IMG/VR virus record: IMGVR_UViG_3300028925_001669
Span: 1 to 30,988 of that record
Direction: 5' to 3' (one strand)
From: a virus
DNA length: 30,988 nucleotides
Within the stretch, counting starts at the first letter, position 1. Every line of letters starts with the position of its first letter. Positions 6,446-15,610 of this stretch are shown piece after piece. The position numbers and the translations under genes were made by a program. Under the pieces are notes generated by a model. It was not told the origin of the DNA. It saw only the letters and a program-made list of their open reading frames with translations, and did not search any database.

Positions 6446-7111
6446 ATGAAAGTAAAAATTAAAAAAGAAGGAAACAAAGAAACTTACAATCTAATCAATT
6501 CTTGGTCTGATGTTAGTCTTGAATCTTGGGTAAAAGTTATTGACTTAGAAACAGGAAGTAAAACAAAAGAAGCAGAAGAAACAATAGCGGCACTATCAGA
6601 CATTCCTAGAGAGTTAATTAAGGAACTATCAATTAGAGATGTAGCTATTATTATGAGTAAGATAGCAGAATTACAAGGTGAGCAGAATACAGTATTAAAA
6701 AAGGTTTTTGAAATAGATGGAGTTGAGTACGGAATGCACCCCGACCTTTCAGAGCTGACGCTTGGAGAGTATGCTGATATTGAGAGTTTTATAAAAACAG
6801 GGCTTGAAAAAAATATGCCTGAAATAATGGCTGTACTATTTAGACCTATTACAAGAAGTGGAGATGACTATACTATACAAGCGTATGACGGGAATATAAA
6901 TAAAAGAGCAGAAGAAATGCAGAAGATGTCAGCAGAACAAGTACAAGCAAGTCTTTTTTTTTTCTCAAATTTAGGGAAGGAATTATTCAGGACTTTGCCA
7001 TCGTTTTTGATGGATCGAGTGAAGGAGATAGTGGAGCAGCTAAAGACGGAAGTTTTGCCGAAAAGTGGGGGTGGTTTGGCGTCCTTCATAGGCTCTGCAA
7101 CCAAGACATAA
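6446..7111 (+). CDS. Tail assembly chaperone, short (unshifted) form
   Basis: A 221-aa helical protein with the features of gpG-like tail assembly chaperones of Bacteroidetes phages: an FEIDGVEYGMHPDLSELTLGEY segment split around residue 92-114 and an acidic helical body. Such chaperones coat the tape measure protein during tail building and are made in a short and a frameshifted long form. Near codon 170 the message carries a run of ten T, a slippery site; the zero frame continues to a stop at 7109-7111 and ends in a glycine/serine-rich tail. The long form is listed separately. The gene has its own late-type motif. Confidence 0.7.
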   Translation: MKVKIKKEGNKETYNLINSWSDVSLESWVKVIDLETGSKTKEAEETIAALSDIPRELIKELSIRDVAIIMSKIAELQGEQNTVLKKVFEIDGVEYGMHPDLSELTLGEYADIESFIKTGLEKNMPEIMAVLFRPITRSGDDYTIQAYDGNINKRAEEMQKMSAEQVQASLFFFSNLGKELFRTLPSFLMDRVKEIVEQLKTEVLPKSGGGLASFIGSATKT

Positions 7112-7218
7112 GTAAACTAGAAGCAATAACAAAACTCAATCTCTTGGAGTGCTTAACTTGGTTGTGTTATGAAACAGATTTAAATTTACAAAATACAGTA
7201 AAAAGAAATGATAGCTAA
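6446..7218 (+). CDS. Tail assembly chaperone, long form by -1 frameshift at T10
   Basis: The -1 frame is open from about 6901 to a stop at 7216-7218. After the ten-T run (6954-6963; zero-frame codons CTT TTT TTT TTC, containing the slippery heptamer T TTT TTT) it encodes an acidic/serine linker (FDGSSEGDSGAAKDG) and then KWGWFGVLHRL, DISKLEA and LECLTWLCYETD. This WGW...DI..L...LTWL pattern is the conserved T-domain seen after tail chaperones in Bacteroidetes phages. The fusion would be about 257 aa. It explains the apparent 96-base gap between 7111 and 7208. No ATG precedes the T-domain in its own frame at a suitable place, which supports frameshifting. Confidence 0.72.
6954..6963 (+). promoter_or_regulatory. 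Programmed -1 ribosomal frameshift site (T10)
   Basis: Ten consecutive T within the tail-chaperone gene. In the zero frame the codons are CTT, TTT, TTT, TTC, so both tRNAs can re-pair after slipping back one base. No strong stem-loop is obvious downstream by eye. Slippage on such a run may occur at the ribosome or at the polymerase. Confidence 0.65.
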
Positions 7219-7747
7219 CAAGACATACAATAACGTAATAGACACGCTGAAACAATTAGGGATTGAGCATAAACAGATTACGACTACAACAACGGGGGAT
7301 ATTTACGATATTGATTTGTCTAAAAATACGCTGTTCCCTTTGTTTCACATAAACCCCGTAAGCGTAGCAACAAGCCCATCCGAGCTGACATATAACTTTC
7401 AGCTATTCGTTATGGATGCTGTAAGTCAAAAGGACGATTGGACTGAAGCAAATTTACAATCAGCAGACAACCTAAGTAATGAGCAAGAAGTCCTTAGTCA
7501 ATGCTTACAGGTTTGTGTTGATATTATAGGAATTATGAGGCATAGTAAATGGCAGTCAGCAGACGCTAGTAACCCTTTAGATATTGACGACCCCGTTTAC
7601 TTTACAGAAGGGGAGTTTTCTTTAGAGCCGTTCACAGAAAGATTTGACAACCTTTTGACTGGTTGGGTTTTCTCAATAGGGATAGTAGTACAGAATGACT
7701 TTCAGACTTGCTTTATTCCTATGGATAATAATCCAATAGGGAAATAA
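7208..7747 (+). CDS. Probable virion/tail-completion protein (179 aa), family unknown
   Basis: The start overlaps the end of the frameshifted chaperone. The protein has a threonine-rich N-terminus, a SELTYNFQLFVMDAVSQKDDW segment (split about residues 58-78), a helix around NEQEVLSQCLQVCVDIIGIM and a C-terminal FDNLLTGWVFSIGIVVQ stretch. It has no signal or membrane segment. Comparable proteins sit between chaperone and tail genes in Bacteroidetes phages and look like tail terminator or neck proteins (mixed alpha-beta, about 180 aa), but this assignment rests on position and size. Confidence 0.6.
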   Translation: MIANKTYNNVIDTLKQLGIEHKQITTTTTGDIYDIDLSKNTLFPLFHINPVSVATSPSELTYNFQLFVMDAVSQKDDWTEANLQSADNLSNEQEVLSQCLQVCVDIIGIMRHSKWQSADASNPLDIDDPVYFTEGEFSLEPFTERFDNLLTGWVFSIGIVVQNDFQTCFIPMDNNPIGK

Positions 7748-7812
7748 TGAAATTTAGAATAGGAAAATATAAAATAGAAATAGGGTTTTTTAAAATAACA
7801 ATAAAATTATAA
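7747..7812 (+). CDS. Possible 21-aa microprotein
   Basis: A short frame whose ATG overlaps the preceding stop (TAATG) encodes a basic peptide with alternating hydrophobic and charged residues (MKFRIGKYKIEIGFFKITIK). The junction between flanking genes would otherwise be 74 bases empty, which is longer than usual here. It may be a genuine beta-strand peptide or chance in AT-rich DNA. Confidence 0.25.
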   Translation: MKFRIGKYKIEIGFFKITIKL

Positions 7813-7821
7813 AATAAAATT

Positions 7822-8274
7822 ATGGCAGATCTAACCACAACCGTTACCGAATCGGTCGTCTTAAACGGAGCATTAAGAGGCAATACAAACTCAGTAACAA
7901 CAACAGGAATTAATAATGTATTTGAAAGAATTGTAACTTGCATTCATTCTCAGACAACAACAGTAGCGGTATTTGATACAGCTCCTTACACTTCAGCAGG
8001 AGCAATAGATGTAGAGAATGTACGCTATATTAGGGTAACTAACTTAGGGGCAGATAGTGCTGTGGTTTTAGCAGTAGTAACTACTAATACTAATTATCAA
8101 GTAAGACTAACGCCAGGCACATCTCATATTGTTCCAAGAGGAGAAGCTGAAATAATAGGAGAAGAAGATACAACTCCTGCATTTTCAACTTTAGAGAATA
8201 TAACTTCTTTACAAGTAAGACCTGAAGGCACAACTTATAGCCCTCAGGTATCAGTATTTGTTGGAGCGATATAA
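7822..8274 (+). CDS. Small virion structural protein (150 aa), beta-rich
   Basis: Threonine/valine-rich and probably all-beta, starting with MADLTTTVTESVVLNG. It has no membrane segment or signal and contains RYIRVTNLGADSAVVLAV and a SHIVPRGEAEI stretch, like cupin- or jelly-roll-type virion decoration proteins. Proteins with this N-terminus occur among structural genes of marine phages. A tail or head decoration role is likely but unproven. The stop overlaps the next start (TAATGA type). Confidence 0.6.
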   Translation: MADLTTTVTESVVLNGALRGNTNSVTTTGINNVFERIVTCIHSQTTTVAVFDTAPYTSAGAIDVENVRYIRVTNLGADSAVVLAVVTTNTNYQVRLTPGTSHIVPRGEAEIIGEEDTTPAFSTLENITSLQVRPEGTTYSPQVSVFVGAI

Positions 8275-8819
8275 TGAATACAGAGAATATAGAAGCGTAT
8301 CTTAACTCTTTTGGAAAGCAAGTAGTTAATAGAGCTAAAGGGAGTTTAAACAAAGCTAAAGGCGGTGGAACAGCATTAGCAAAGTCTATTAGGTTTGAAG
8401 TAAAGCGTGATGGCAAAGGGTTTGTTGTTAAATTCTATATGGATGAATATGGAGAGTATTTAGACAAAGGGGTGTCAGGAAATAAAAAGAAACAATCCTT
8501 TAAAAATCAAAAGAACCAACTGGAAACAAGCCCTTACAGTTACACTACAAAAGGACCGCCTATTGACATTTTATCTAAATGGATAAAAAGAAAAGGTATT
8601 AAGCCAAAAGGTCTAGGAACGGGAAGATCAAAAAAGACAGGACAATTTGTTTCAGGGTTTGCTTACTTAATAAGCAGAAAAATAAAAAGAGATGGAATAA
8701 AAAGTCTTAGTTTTTTTCAGAAACCTTTAAGGCTTGGAATGAAAGAGTTTGGCAAAGAATTATTAGGAGCAATTACAACAGATATTACAGATAGCATATC
8801 GCAAATACAAGTAAAATAA
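8274..8819 (+). CDS. Head-tail/tail completion protein, HK97 gp10-like
   Basis: A 181-aa, very basic protein. The EYGEYLDKGVSG motif near residue 60, the PPIDILSKWIKRKGIKP motif near 98-114 and the C-terminal FAYLISRKIKRDGIKSL...FF stretch are the pattern of HK97-gp10-like tail completion proteins, which close the tail end that joins the head. Sequence order and length fit the family. It lies among tail genes as expected. Confidence 0.7.
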   Translation: MNTENIEAYLNSFGKQVVNRAKGSLNKAKGGGTALAKSIRFEVKRDGKGFVVKFYMDEYGEYLDKGVSGNKKKQSFKNQKNQLETSPYSYTTKGPPIDILSKWIKRKGIKPKGLGTGRSKKTGQFVSGFAYLISRKIKRDGIKSLSFFQKPLRLGMKEFGKELLGAITTDITDSISQIQVK

Positions 8820-8823
8820 AATT

Positions 8824-10236
8824 ATGGCATTATTAATAACACAACAGCCGTTCTACGATACACTACCAATAGGGCAACAGATAATTTTTGCAGTTTCAGA
8901 CCCTACTATAGTAGCACTTAAATATAAGGTAAAATATGTAGCTCAGGTTCACGTCAGCAACTTCCCTATCAATCCGAGCAATAATAACGCTTTAATAGGA
9001 ACATTCAAGACAACACCTAATAATGCAGGGGTAGGGATATTTGATTTAAGACCTATTTTAGAAACATTTGTAAAACCCGACCACGAACCTCAAACGAATA
9101 TTGTTACAAGTTCAGATTCGGAGTATAAGGGAGTAAAAGCGCAGGACACGATGTTTCCCATTCATTTAGTGGATAAGTTTGCAATAAGCAAAAATAGTAT
9201 GCAGCGGTTTGCTATTAATTTCTTTATAGAATATTCAGAAACAGCAACAGGAGCGGTCATAGACTTTACAACCCTAGACCCTACTTCTTCTGATAGCTAT
9301 AAAATGTTCAATGGAGTTATACAATATGACGAGGTGCTAGATGTGTACCAGAATGACTACGGGTTTAATATTAACAAGTATTATTTAGATGGGCCGAGTA
9401 GACATCTTCTTACTACAGCACCTGACACTCAATACGCTAGACTTGAAGATTATGGCACTTTATCATTTTTACATATAGCTTATCAACCAGACTTTCCTTT
9501 TTATGGCTTTAACATTAACTATAGAGATAGTGCAGGCGGAAGTTTAGGGGGGGAAGTAGTACAATGGGTTACAGCTAATGGGGGAGCTACATCGCAAGGT
9601 CCGCTTTCAAATACGAGATTAAATTATTTCGGAGCATTTCCTGCTAACTTAAAAAATTGGTCAAGCACTTTCGCTACTGCTGTAACTAATGGATTATCGT
9701 ATTACACAGTACAAGCTGTAGGCTCAGGAGTGGGAGAAATTTGGAGCAAGCCTTATACAATCAATATTCAATGCCCTAATTTAAAAGGATATGAAGGAGT
9801 AAGACTTACTTGGCTTAACAAGTGGGGAACTTGGGATTACTATACTTTTAATATGAAGTCCACTAGGTCGGTAACAACTAACAGAACTTCTTACACTCAG
9901 CTAGGCGGAACTTGGAATGAGAGAGCCTTTAAAATAGCAGGCTATAAGGGGGGTAAGAAAAACTTTAGGGTAAATTCAACTGAAAAGATTAAGCTAAATA
10001 CAGACTTTGTTACTGAAGCTGATGGGGTGTGGTTTGAGCAATTAATAAACAGTCCAGAGGTCTACGTATTAGAGGGTTTCCAAACTGATGGCAATTTCTC
10101 GTCTTTAAACAATTACGTAGAGCCTGCAACTGTTACAACTTCAAGCTATATAAGAAAGACAATAGCAAATGATAGATTAATGCAATATACTTTTGAGATT
10201 GAGAAAAGTAAAATGAAAAGAACACAGTCTGTATAA
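8824..10236 (+). CDS. Tail protein, Bacteroidetes phage type (470 aa)
   Basis: Large beta-rich protein that begins MALLITQQPFYDTLPIGQQI, contains FDLRPILETFV near residue 77 and ends in MQYTFEIEKSKMKRTQS. The repeated aromatic/glycine pattern (for example WLNKWGTWDYYTFN near 336) is like distal tail or baseplate-ring proteins of Bacteroidetes phages. No enzymatic motif is visible. It precedes the 922-aa tail protein and shares a TAATGA junction with it, so the two are probably made together for the tail tip. Exact family not recognised. Confidence 0.65.
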   Translation: MALLITQQPFYDTLPIGQQIIFAVSDPTIVALKYKVKYVAQVHVSNFPINPSNNNALIGTFKTTPNNAGVGIFDLRPILETFVKPDHEPQTNIVTSSDSEYKGVKAQDTMFPIHLVDKFAISKNSMQRFAINFFIEYSETATGAVIDFTTLDPTSSDSYKMFNGVIQYDEVLDVYQNDYGFNINKYYLDGPSRHLLTTAPDTQYARLEDYGTLSFLHIAYQPDFPFYGFNINYRDSAGGSLGGEVVQWVTANGGATSQGPLSNTRLNYFGAFPANLKNWSSTFATAVTNGLSYYTVQAVGSGVGEIWSKPYTINIQCPNLKGYEGVRLTWLNKWGTWDYYTFNMKSTRSVTTNRTSYTQLGGTWNERAFKIAGYKGGKKNFRVNSTEKIKLNTDFVTEADGVWFEQLINSPEVYVLEGFQTDGNFSSLNNYVEPATVTTSSYIRKTIANDRLMQYTFEIEKSKMKRTQSV

Positions 10237-13004
10237 TGAGTACTCAATTAATATTATATCCGCAGAACTATAAAGGGCAATACAATTTTACTAGCACTCC
10301 ATCTCCTGATGAATTTATAGTTAATGGCATTAATTTTACAGGACTTAATAGTACTACTAGCTATGACACAACAGACAATTATCCTTCTGAAAGTGCTATC
10401 CTTAACAGTCCTGCTGCTGCTTTAGGGAATTGGTATAGATATACAACAACAGGCGCACCTTGGGGAATTGTACCTCTACCAACAGTTGCAGGGGGCAATG
10501 TAATTTTCTTGTATAATGCTACAGAAGGTCATACGGGGATATATCAGCAGCTATCAGGATTGACAGTAGGAGCTATGTATGATGTCATAATTAACATTAG
10601 CACTCCTGTTGTTGGGCTTTTAACGATTGAGTTTTATTCTGGTACTGTTATTCAATATACTCAGCAATTCAGTTCTAATGTATCACAAATAGGCGCAACC
10701 TTTACGGCTCAATCTACAAACTTAACTTTCTTGCTAGATTATTCAAGCACAACAGCAGCAGTTGAAGTTGTAGATATATCAATCAAAGGTTCTCCTGCCG
10801 ACACCCCTAACTTAATTTACACAGACTTAAATGACGGACAAGTTATTTGCGATTTATACCAAGAGGAAGATATACCATTAAGTCTAAGTATAGACGACTT
10901 TAAAAATGTAGCGGAACAAGTCAAGTCGTACTCTAAAGACTTTAATCTACCTGCAACAAAAAGGAACAATCAGATATTTAATAATATGTTCGAGGTCACA
11001 AGGGTAGATAGCGATAGAGGTATTATATTCAACCCCTACCGAAAAACTCAATGCGTATTAAAGGAAGACGGCTTTATTTTATTTGAAGGCTATTTAAGAC
11101 TGATAGACGTTAAAGATCAAGATGGCGAAATTAGCTACAATGTAAATTTATACTCAGATGTTTTAGCTTTAGCTGACATCTTAAAAGATAAGACCTTTGC
11201 AGAATTAGACTTTGCAGAATTAGAACATAACTACACCTTTTCAAATATTAGGGAAAGTTGGCAGGGAATTTTAGGATTGATTAACCCTTTACCTGTCGGA
11301 AGTTTTGCAGGAACAGGGGGTGCTTCAGTTACAGGTGTTCTCAAATACCCCTTTATAGACTGGAATCATCAGTTCTACCCTGACGCAAGTGGCAACCCTG
11401 TTATGACTACTTTAGAAAGTGCCTTTAGACCTTGCATTAAATTAAAGTATTTAATTAATAAAATATTTGCAGCTTCTGGTTTTAATTGGACTTCTACTTT
11501 TTTTGATAGTGTAGACTTTGGGAAACTGTATATGGACTTTAATTGGGGTGCGGGAAATTCTCCTGTTAGCTTTGAGACAGCAGGCTACAGTACGACAGCG
11601 GAAGGAGATGCTAATAATTGGGCGGGAAATGGAACTTGGACTACTTTATTGTTTCCTCACGACTTCAGCCCTGCTTGGGATTGGAGTACCGAATCAGGCT
11701 ATGACGAGAGTACAGGGGTGTTTACAGTAGTTCAAGATAATACAACTCACGCTATAGCAACAAGCATAGAGATAAACTTTACTATAGGGACTGTCGGGAC
11801 TGTCTGGGTAGAATGGGTTTCAGTTGATGTAGCGACAGGGATAGAAACTGTACACGCTTCTGACGATTGGACTAGAACTGCAAGCGATTCTCTATATCAT
11901 CACTTTGGGATAAATGCGTGGCCACCTCCATTAAATACAGGCGATATTCTGTACCCAAGATTTAAGGCTAACGGGTTTCAAATCGTAAAACAGAATCAGC
12001 AAGAAACTGGCCTACTAAGTGCTAATGTAAGTTCTTCTGTATTTACAACAGGAACGCTTTTGCAAACTCTTAGAGGTGAGCTAGGACAATGGGACTTTTT
12101 AAAAGGCATTATGACTATGTTTAATTTAGTTTCTTTAGTAGATGAAACAGACCCTAACAATATCTTAATAGAGCCTTATTCAGATATATTTATAAATAAC
12201 ACAAATAGCGGTAATACAGGAAATTTAACTCTAGCCGCTAGAAGCATTCAGCACGATTGGACGGAAAAGGTAGATGTTTCAGAAATGGAATTAAAACCCT
12301 TGACAGACTTAAACAAATCAACAGTCTTTAAGTTTGTAGAAGATGATGATGATTATGTATTTAGTAACTATAAAAACAGTACAAGCGGGCATTTATACGG
12401 AAGTTTAATATGGAATGCTGACGGCTTTACAATCTTAGACGGAGTTGAAGAGATAATAGCAGAACCATTTGCTGCTACTGTTTCAAAACCTTTAATGACA
12501 CAGTATACTGACTTTATCGTGCCTGCTATATATGCTAAGTCAGAGGATGGTTCTTGTGATGGGTTTGATAATTCACCTAGAATATTCTATGACAATGGTG
12601 TTAAAACTTTGGCAAGTTGTACATATAGCGTACCATCTCAGAATTGTCCTGCATCTTGTAATGTACCTTTTGAAGATGAATTTTTACAGTTTAGCCATTT
12701 GTCAGATATACCTACAACAACAACGTCTAGTGACTTTGTGTTCGGAGCGCAACAGTTATTATTTCCTTTGCCGACTACCTCTCCCACAGACAATTTGTTT
12801 AGTCTTTATTGGCAGCCTTACTTTTGTGAGCTTTACAACGCTAATACTAGGACTATGACTTTGAAAGTAAATTTAAGCCCTACAGATGTAGCGAATTTCA
12901 AGTTCTATGATGTAGTTTTTATTAAAAACAGAAGTTTTAGAGTGAACAAAATAGACTACAAGCCTAATGACTTAGCAACAGTTGAATTTATACTAATAAC
13001 ATAA
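10236..13004 (+). CDS. Large tail-tip protein with N-terminal carbohydrate-binding-like domain
   Basis: A 922-aa protein and the largest in the window. Residues about 60-185 look like a jelly-roll carbohydrate-binding module (YQQLSGLTVGAMYDVIINIS, then a VEVVDISIKG end). Residues about 190-320 (LPLSLSIDDF-type start with DIPLSLSIDDFKN, LPATKRNNQIFNNMFEV, FEGYLRL) are a conserved tail domain of Bacteroidetes phages. A second beta-rich insertion lies near 450-590. A cysteine cluster (GSCDGF, ASCTY, NCPASC) is near 768-815. The C-terminus (FYDVVFIKNRSFRVNKIDYKP) looks like a tail hub end. A hub or receptor-contact role at the tail tip is likely. Confidence 0.68.
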   Translation: MSTQLILYPQNYKGQYNFTSTPSPDEFIVNGINFTGLNSTTSYDTTDNYPSESAILNSPAAALGNWYRYTTTGAPWGIVPLPTVAGGNVIFLYNATEGHTGIYQQLSGLTVGAMYDVIINISTPVVGLLTIEFYSGTVIQYTQQFSSNVSQIGATFTAQSTNLTFLLDYSSTTAAVEVVDISIKGSPADTPNLIYTDLNDGQVICDLYQEEDIPLSLSIDDFKNVAEQVKSYSKDFNLPATKRNNQIFNNMFEVTRVDSDRGIIFNPYRKTQCVLKEDGFILFEGYLRLIDVKDQDGEISYNVNLYSDVLALADILKDKTFAELDFAELEHNYTFSNIRESWQGILGLINPLPVGSFAGTGGASVTGVLKYPFIDWNHQFYPDASGNPVMTTLESAFRPCIKLKYLINKIFAASGFNWTSTFFDSVDFGKLYMDFNWGAGNSPVSFETAGYSTTAEGDANNWAGNGTWTTLLFPHDFSPAWDWSTESGYDESTGVFTVVQDNTTHAIATSIEINFTIGTVGTVWVEWVSVDVATGIETVHASDDWTRTASDSLYHHFGINAWPPPLNTGDILYPRFKANGFQIVKQNQQETGLLSANVSSSVFTTGTLLQTLRGELGQWDFLKGIMTMFNLVSLVDETDPNNILIEPYSDIFINNTNSGNTGNLTLAARSIQHDWTEKVDVSEMELKPLTDLNKSTVFKFVEDDDDYVFSNYKNSTSGHLYGSLIWNADGFTILDGVEEIIAEPFAATVSKPLMTQYTDFIVPAIYAKSEDGSCDGFDNSPRIFYDNGVKTLASCTYSVPSQNCPASCNVPFEDEFLQFSHLSDIPTTTTSSDFVFGAQQLLFPLPTTSPTDNLFSLYWQPYFCELYNANTRTMTLKVNLSPTDVANFKFYDVVFIKNRSFRVNKIDYKPNDLATVEFILIT

Positions 13005-13846
13005 TGGAATATTTAACAGGATATACAGTAAAACCCTATCAAATTTCAGCATTAGGGCAGGTAGTTTTTACGGATGGTAGAGAAACAAATTTAAGTGTTA
13101 ATCAAGTAACTTGTGAAGCCTATGGGCATACTTATGACCAAGCGTCAGGAACTTGTATGGCTTTTAGATTGAACACAAACTTAGACAGAAACCTAGCTAA
13201 TATTAATAATAAGAATAACGGTTCAGGAAATACAAACCAATTCGGGTCTAATACTATTCAAATAAACGGAACACAAAACACAACTAAGGGGTTTAATAAT
13301 AACTGTTTTATTAATGGGATAAATAATGAAATAGCAAATGGAGTGGATAACGTTAGTCTTACAGGCACTTTTGGAGAAGCTACGGCAACTAACTCTATTG
13401 TCTTAGGGGGTAACGCAGCAGCAGATGCTTTAGGTGAAAGACAGACAATTACTGTAATGTACGGAACAACAACTGATGACAACAGCACAGTAAATAGTTA
13501 CTTAAATAATACAGTAGATAGTTATTTTGAAATTCCAGATAATACCATTATTGCTTTTCATACTGAAACTGTAGCCGTCAGAGTAGGTGGCTCAGGTGGG
13601 GGAAATCTAGGCGACTTTAAGGCTATTGTAGAAATTGGTGCTGCTATTAATAAAAACGGAACTCTAAGCATAGACAAGACAAGAAATGTGATAGCAAATG
13701 TAGGGACTACAACAGGTTGGATATCAGACATAGGCGTTTCGGGGACTAATCTTATTCAACAAGTAAAAGGAGCAAATAACAGAGATTTAATGTGGACTAC
13801 TACAATTAGAATGACTCAAATTAAAACAGGGGTAGTTCTTACATAA
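13004..13846 (+). CDS. Tail fibre / receptor-binding-like protein (280 aa)
   Basis: After a short N-terminal domain with a YGHTYDQASGTCMAF motif, residues about 60-125 are very rich in asparagine and glycine with short hydrophobic turns (NNKNNGSGNTNQFG), the look of a beta-helical fibre. The C-terminal 140 residues (IVLGGNAAADALGERQ, then FHTETVAVRVGGSGGG) resemble the exposed head of a fibre. Its place between the tail-tip protein and the tape measure supports a virion surface role. No family name can be given with confidence. Confidence 0.6.
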   Translation: MEYLTGYTVKPYQISALGQVVFTDGRETNLSVNQVTCEAYGHTYDQASGTCMAFRLNTNLDRNLANINNKNNGSGNTNQFGSNTIQINGTQNTTKGFNNNCFINGINNEIANGVDNVSLTGTFGEATATNSIVLGGNAAADALGERQTITVMYGTTTDDNSTVNSYLNNTVDSYFEIPDNTIIAFHTETVAVRVGGSGGGNLGDFKAIVEIGAAINKNGTLSIDKTRNVIANVGTTTGWISDIGVSGTNLIQQVKGANNRDLMWTTTIRMTQIKTGVVLT

Positions 13847-13856
13847 AAACAAAACA

Positions 13857-15563
13857 ATGGCAACAGAAATATTAAACTTAGAAGTAAAATCAAATATAAA
13901 GGCGGCAACTACCGACACAGATAAACTTGGGAAAAGTATAGAAAGTGCTGTAAAAGAAACAAAAGACTTAGGGGATGGACTAGATGATGCGGGGAAAAAA
14001 GGAAAGAAAGGGCTACAAAAAATAGAGGGTGGCTTTAAAGGATTAATGAAAGCAGCAGGTATTATATGGCTTTTAAATAAAGCGTTTGAAGTCTTTAAAG
14101 AAGTGCTAGGTAAAAATCAGAAGGTAGTAGACTTCTTCAGTATTGCTATGAATACTTTAAGCATAGCGTTCAATGACCTGTTTAAATTCTTAGAAAATAA
14201 TGTCGGAAGTGTAATAGATTGGTTCAAAGAGATTTTTGAAGATCCAAAACAAAGTCTAATAGATTTTGGAACTGCTATTAAAGAAAACCTTATAGAACGA
14301 TTTATGAGTTTGTTAGACGTATTTGGGTTCTTAGGGAAAGCACTAAAGGAATTAATGGATGGAGAATTTGGTAATGCTTGGGATGCAGTTAAAGAAGCAG
14401 GGAAAGAGATGGTGGATGTTTATACAGGAGTTGATGATAGTGTTGATAAACTAAAAGAAACTTTTACTGAAGGAGTAGACGCAATCAAGAAGTATGCTAA
14501 AGCAACAGTTGAACAAGCAACAGCACTTAAAGACGCAGAGAAAGCCGCAGGTAGAGCAGCCGTTCAATTTGCTAAATTAAATGCTCAGTATTTAAAAGAA
14601 GCAGAAGATCAAAGACAAATAAGGGATAATGTTAATCTAACTTTTGAAGAAAGAATCGCTGCCAATGAAGAATTAAGTAAGGTATTAGAAAAGCAACAGA
14701 AACTCCAAAAGGCTTCAGTACAAACTCAAATTGATTATTTACAAGCACAGTATAATATTAACGCTAGTGAGGAAAATTTTATAGCACTAGGAAATGCAGA
14801 AGTAGAAATGCTCTCTTTACAAGAAGCTATTAACGGACAACTATCTGAGCAAAAAACAAATCAGATAGGGCTAGAAAATGAATTAAGGGAAGCTAAGAGT
14901 CAATCTTTTTTAGAAGGAATTAGAGGTACTGAAAGAGAATTAGCAGAACTAGACGCAGCTTATCTGTTAAAGTTAGATATGGCACGTAAAGCAGGAGTAA
15001 AAAGTGTTGAAATAACTAAGCAATACGAAATAGAAAGACAGAAAATAATAAAAGACGCTGCTAAAGCTAAAACAACAATAATTGATAAAGAAATTGCAGA
15101 TGAAAAAACATTAGCAGATGCTAAATTAGCTATGGAGATTGGTATGGCTAATCAAGGACTTGAAATAATAAAAGACGCAGCAGGAGAAGGCACAGCAATA
15201 GCAAAGGCGGCAGCAATCGCACAAGCTACAATGTCAGGTATTCAAGGTGTTCAAAATGCCTTTACTTCAGCCAACGCAAATATAGGAGCAACGGCAGGTA
15301 CTTTTGGTGCATATCCTGTAACAATGGCAGCAATAGCAGGAGTATTCGCTGCTGCAAATGTCGCTAAAATTGCTTCAGGCTCGCCTGTTGGGACTACTGT
15401 TCCTGATACAGATACAAGCATTCCTGCTCCACAGATGATGTCAGGAGCATTTCAATTAGAAGGCGGGCAAGCCCCAGAGCCTATGCAGGCTTATGTAGTT
15501 TCGGATGACATAACAAATAATCAAAACAAACTAGCTATTATTAGAAGAAGAGCTACAATCTAA
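13857..15563 (+). CDS. Tape measure protein
   Basis: A 568-aa largely helical protein. It starts with an NLEVKSNIKAATTDTDKLGK motif, has a hydrophobic segment near 65-80 (LMKAAGIIWLLNKAFEVF), a long coiled-coil middle (residues about 180-440) and an alanine/glycine-rich hydrophobic stretch near 460-510, then a conserved end AYVVSDDITNNQNKLA. This layout is that of tape measure proteins, which set tail length and occupy the tube. At about 0.15 nm per residue the tail would be around 85 nm. It is unusually far from the chaperone gene, with five to six tail genes between. Confidence 0.75.
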   Translation: MATEILNLEVKSNIKAATTDTDKLGKSIESAVKETKDLGDGLDDAGKKGKKGLQKIEGGFKGLMKAAGIIWLLNKAFEVFKEVLGKNQKVVDFFSIAMNTLSIAFNDLFKFLENNVGSVIDWFKEIFEDPKQSLIDFGTAIKENLIERFMSLLDVFGFLGKALKELMDGEFGNAWDAVKEAGKEMVDVYTGVDDSVDKLKETFTEGVDAIKKYAKATVEQATALKDAEKAAGRAAVQFAKLNAQYLKEAEDQRQIRDNVNLTFEERIAANEELSKVLEKQQKLQKASVQTQIDYLQAQYNINASEENFIALGNAEVEMLSLQEAINGQLSEQKTNQIGLENELREAKSQSFLEGIRGTERELAELDAAYLLKLDMARKAGVKSVEITKQYEIERQKIIKDAAKAKTTIIDKEIADEKTLADAKLAMEIGMANQGLEIIKDAAGEGTAIAKAAAIAQATMSGIQGVQNAFTSANANIGATAGTFGAYPVTMAAIAGVFAAANVAKIASGSPVGTTVPDTDTSIPAPQMMSGAFQLEGGQAPEPMQAYVVSDDITNNQNKLAIIRRRATI

Positions 15564-15567
15564 AATC

Positions 15568-15596
15568 AAATAAACTAATTTAATTTCTATTATATA
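15568..15596 (+). promoter_or_regulatory. Late-type bipartite motif 3
   Basis: AAATAAA at 15568-15574, nine bases, TTTCTATTATATA at 15584-15596, in the gap after the tape measure gene. The ATG of the next gene is at 15611, so a leader of about ten bases is possible. Confidence 0.7.
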
Positions 15597-15610
15597 CCAA
15601 AGACTAAATT

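Noticed and set aside
11518-12858. Plus-strand frames at 11518-11730 and 12532-12858 inside the 922-aa tail protein
   Set aside because: Out-of-frame, lie wholly inside a well-supported gene, and have no junctions or recognisable motifs.
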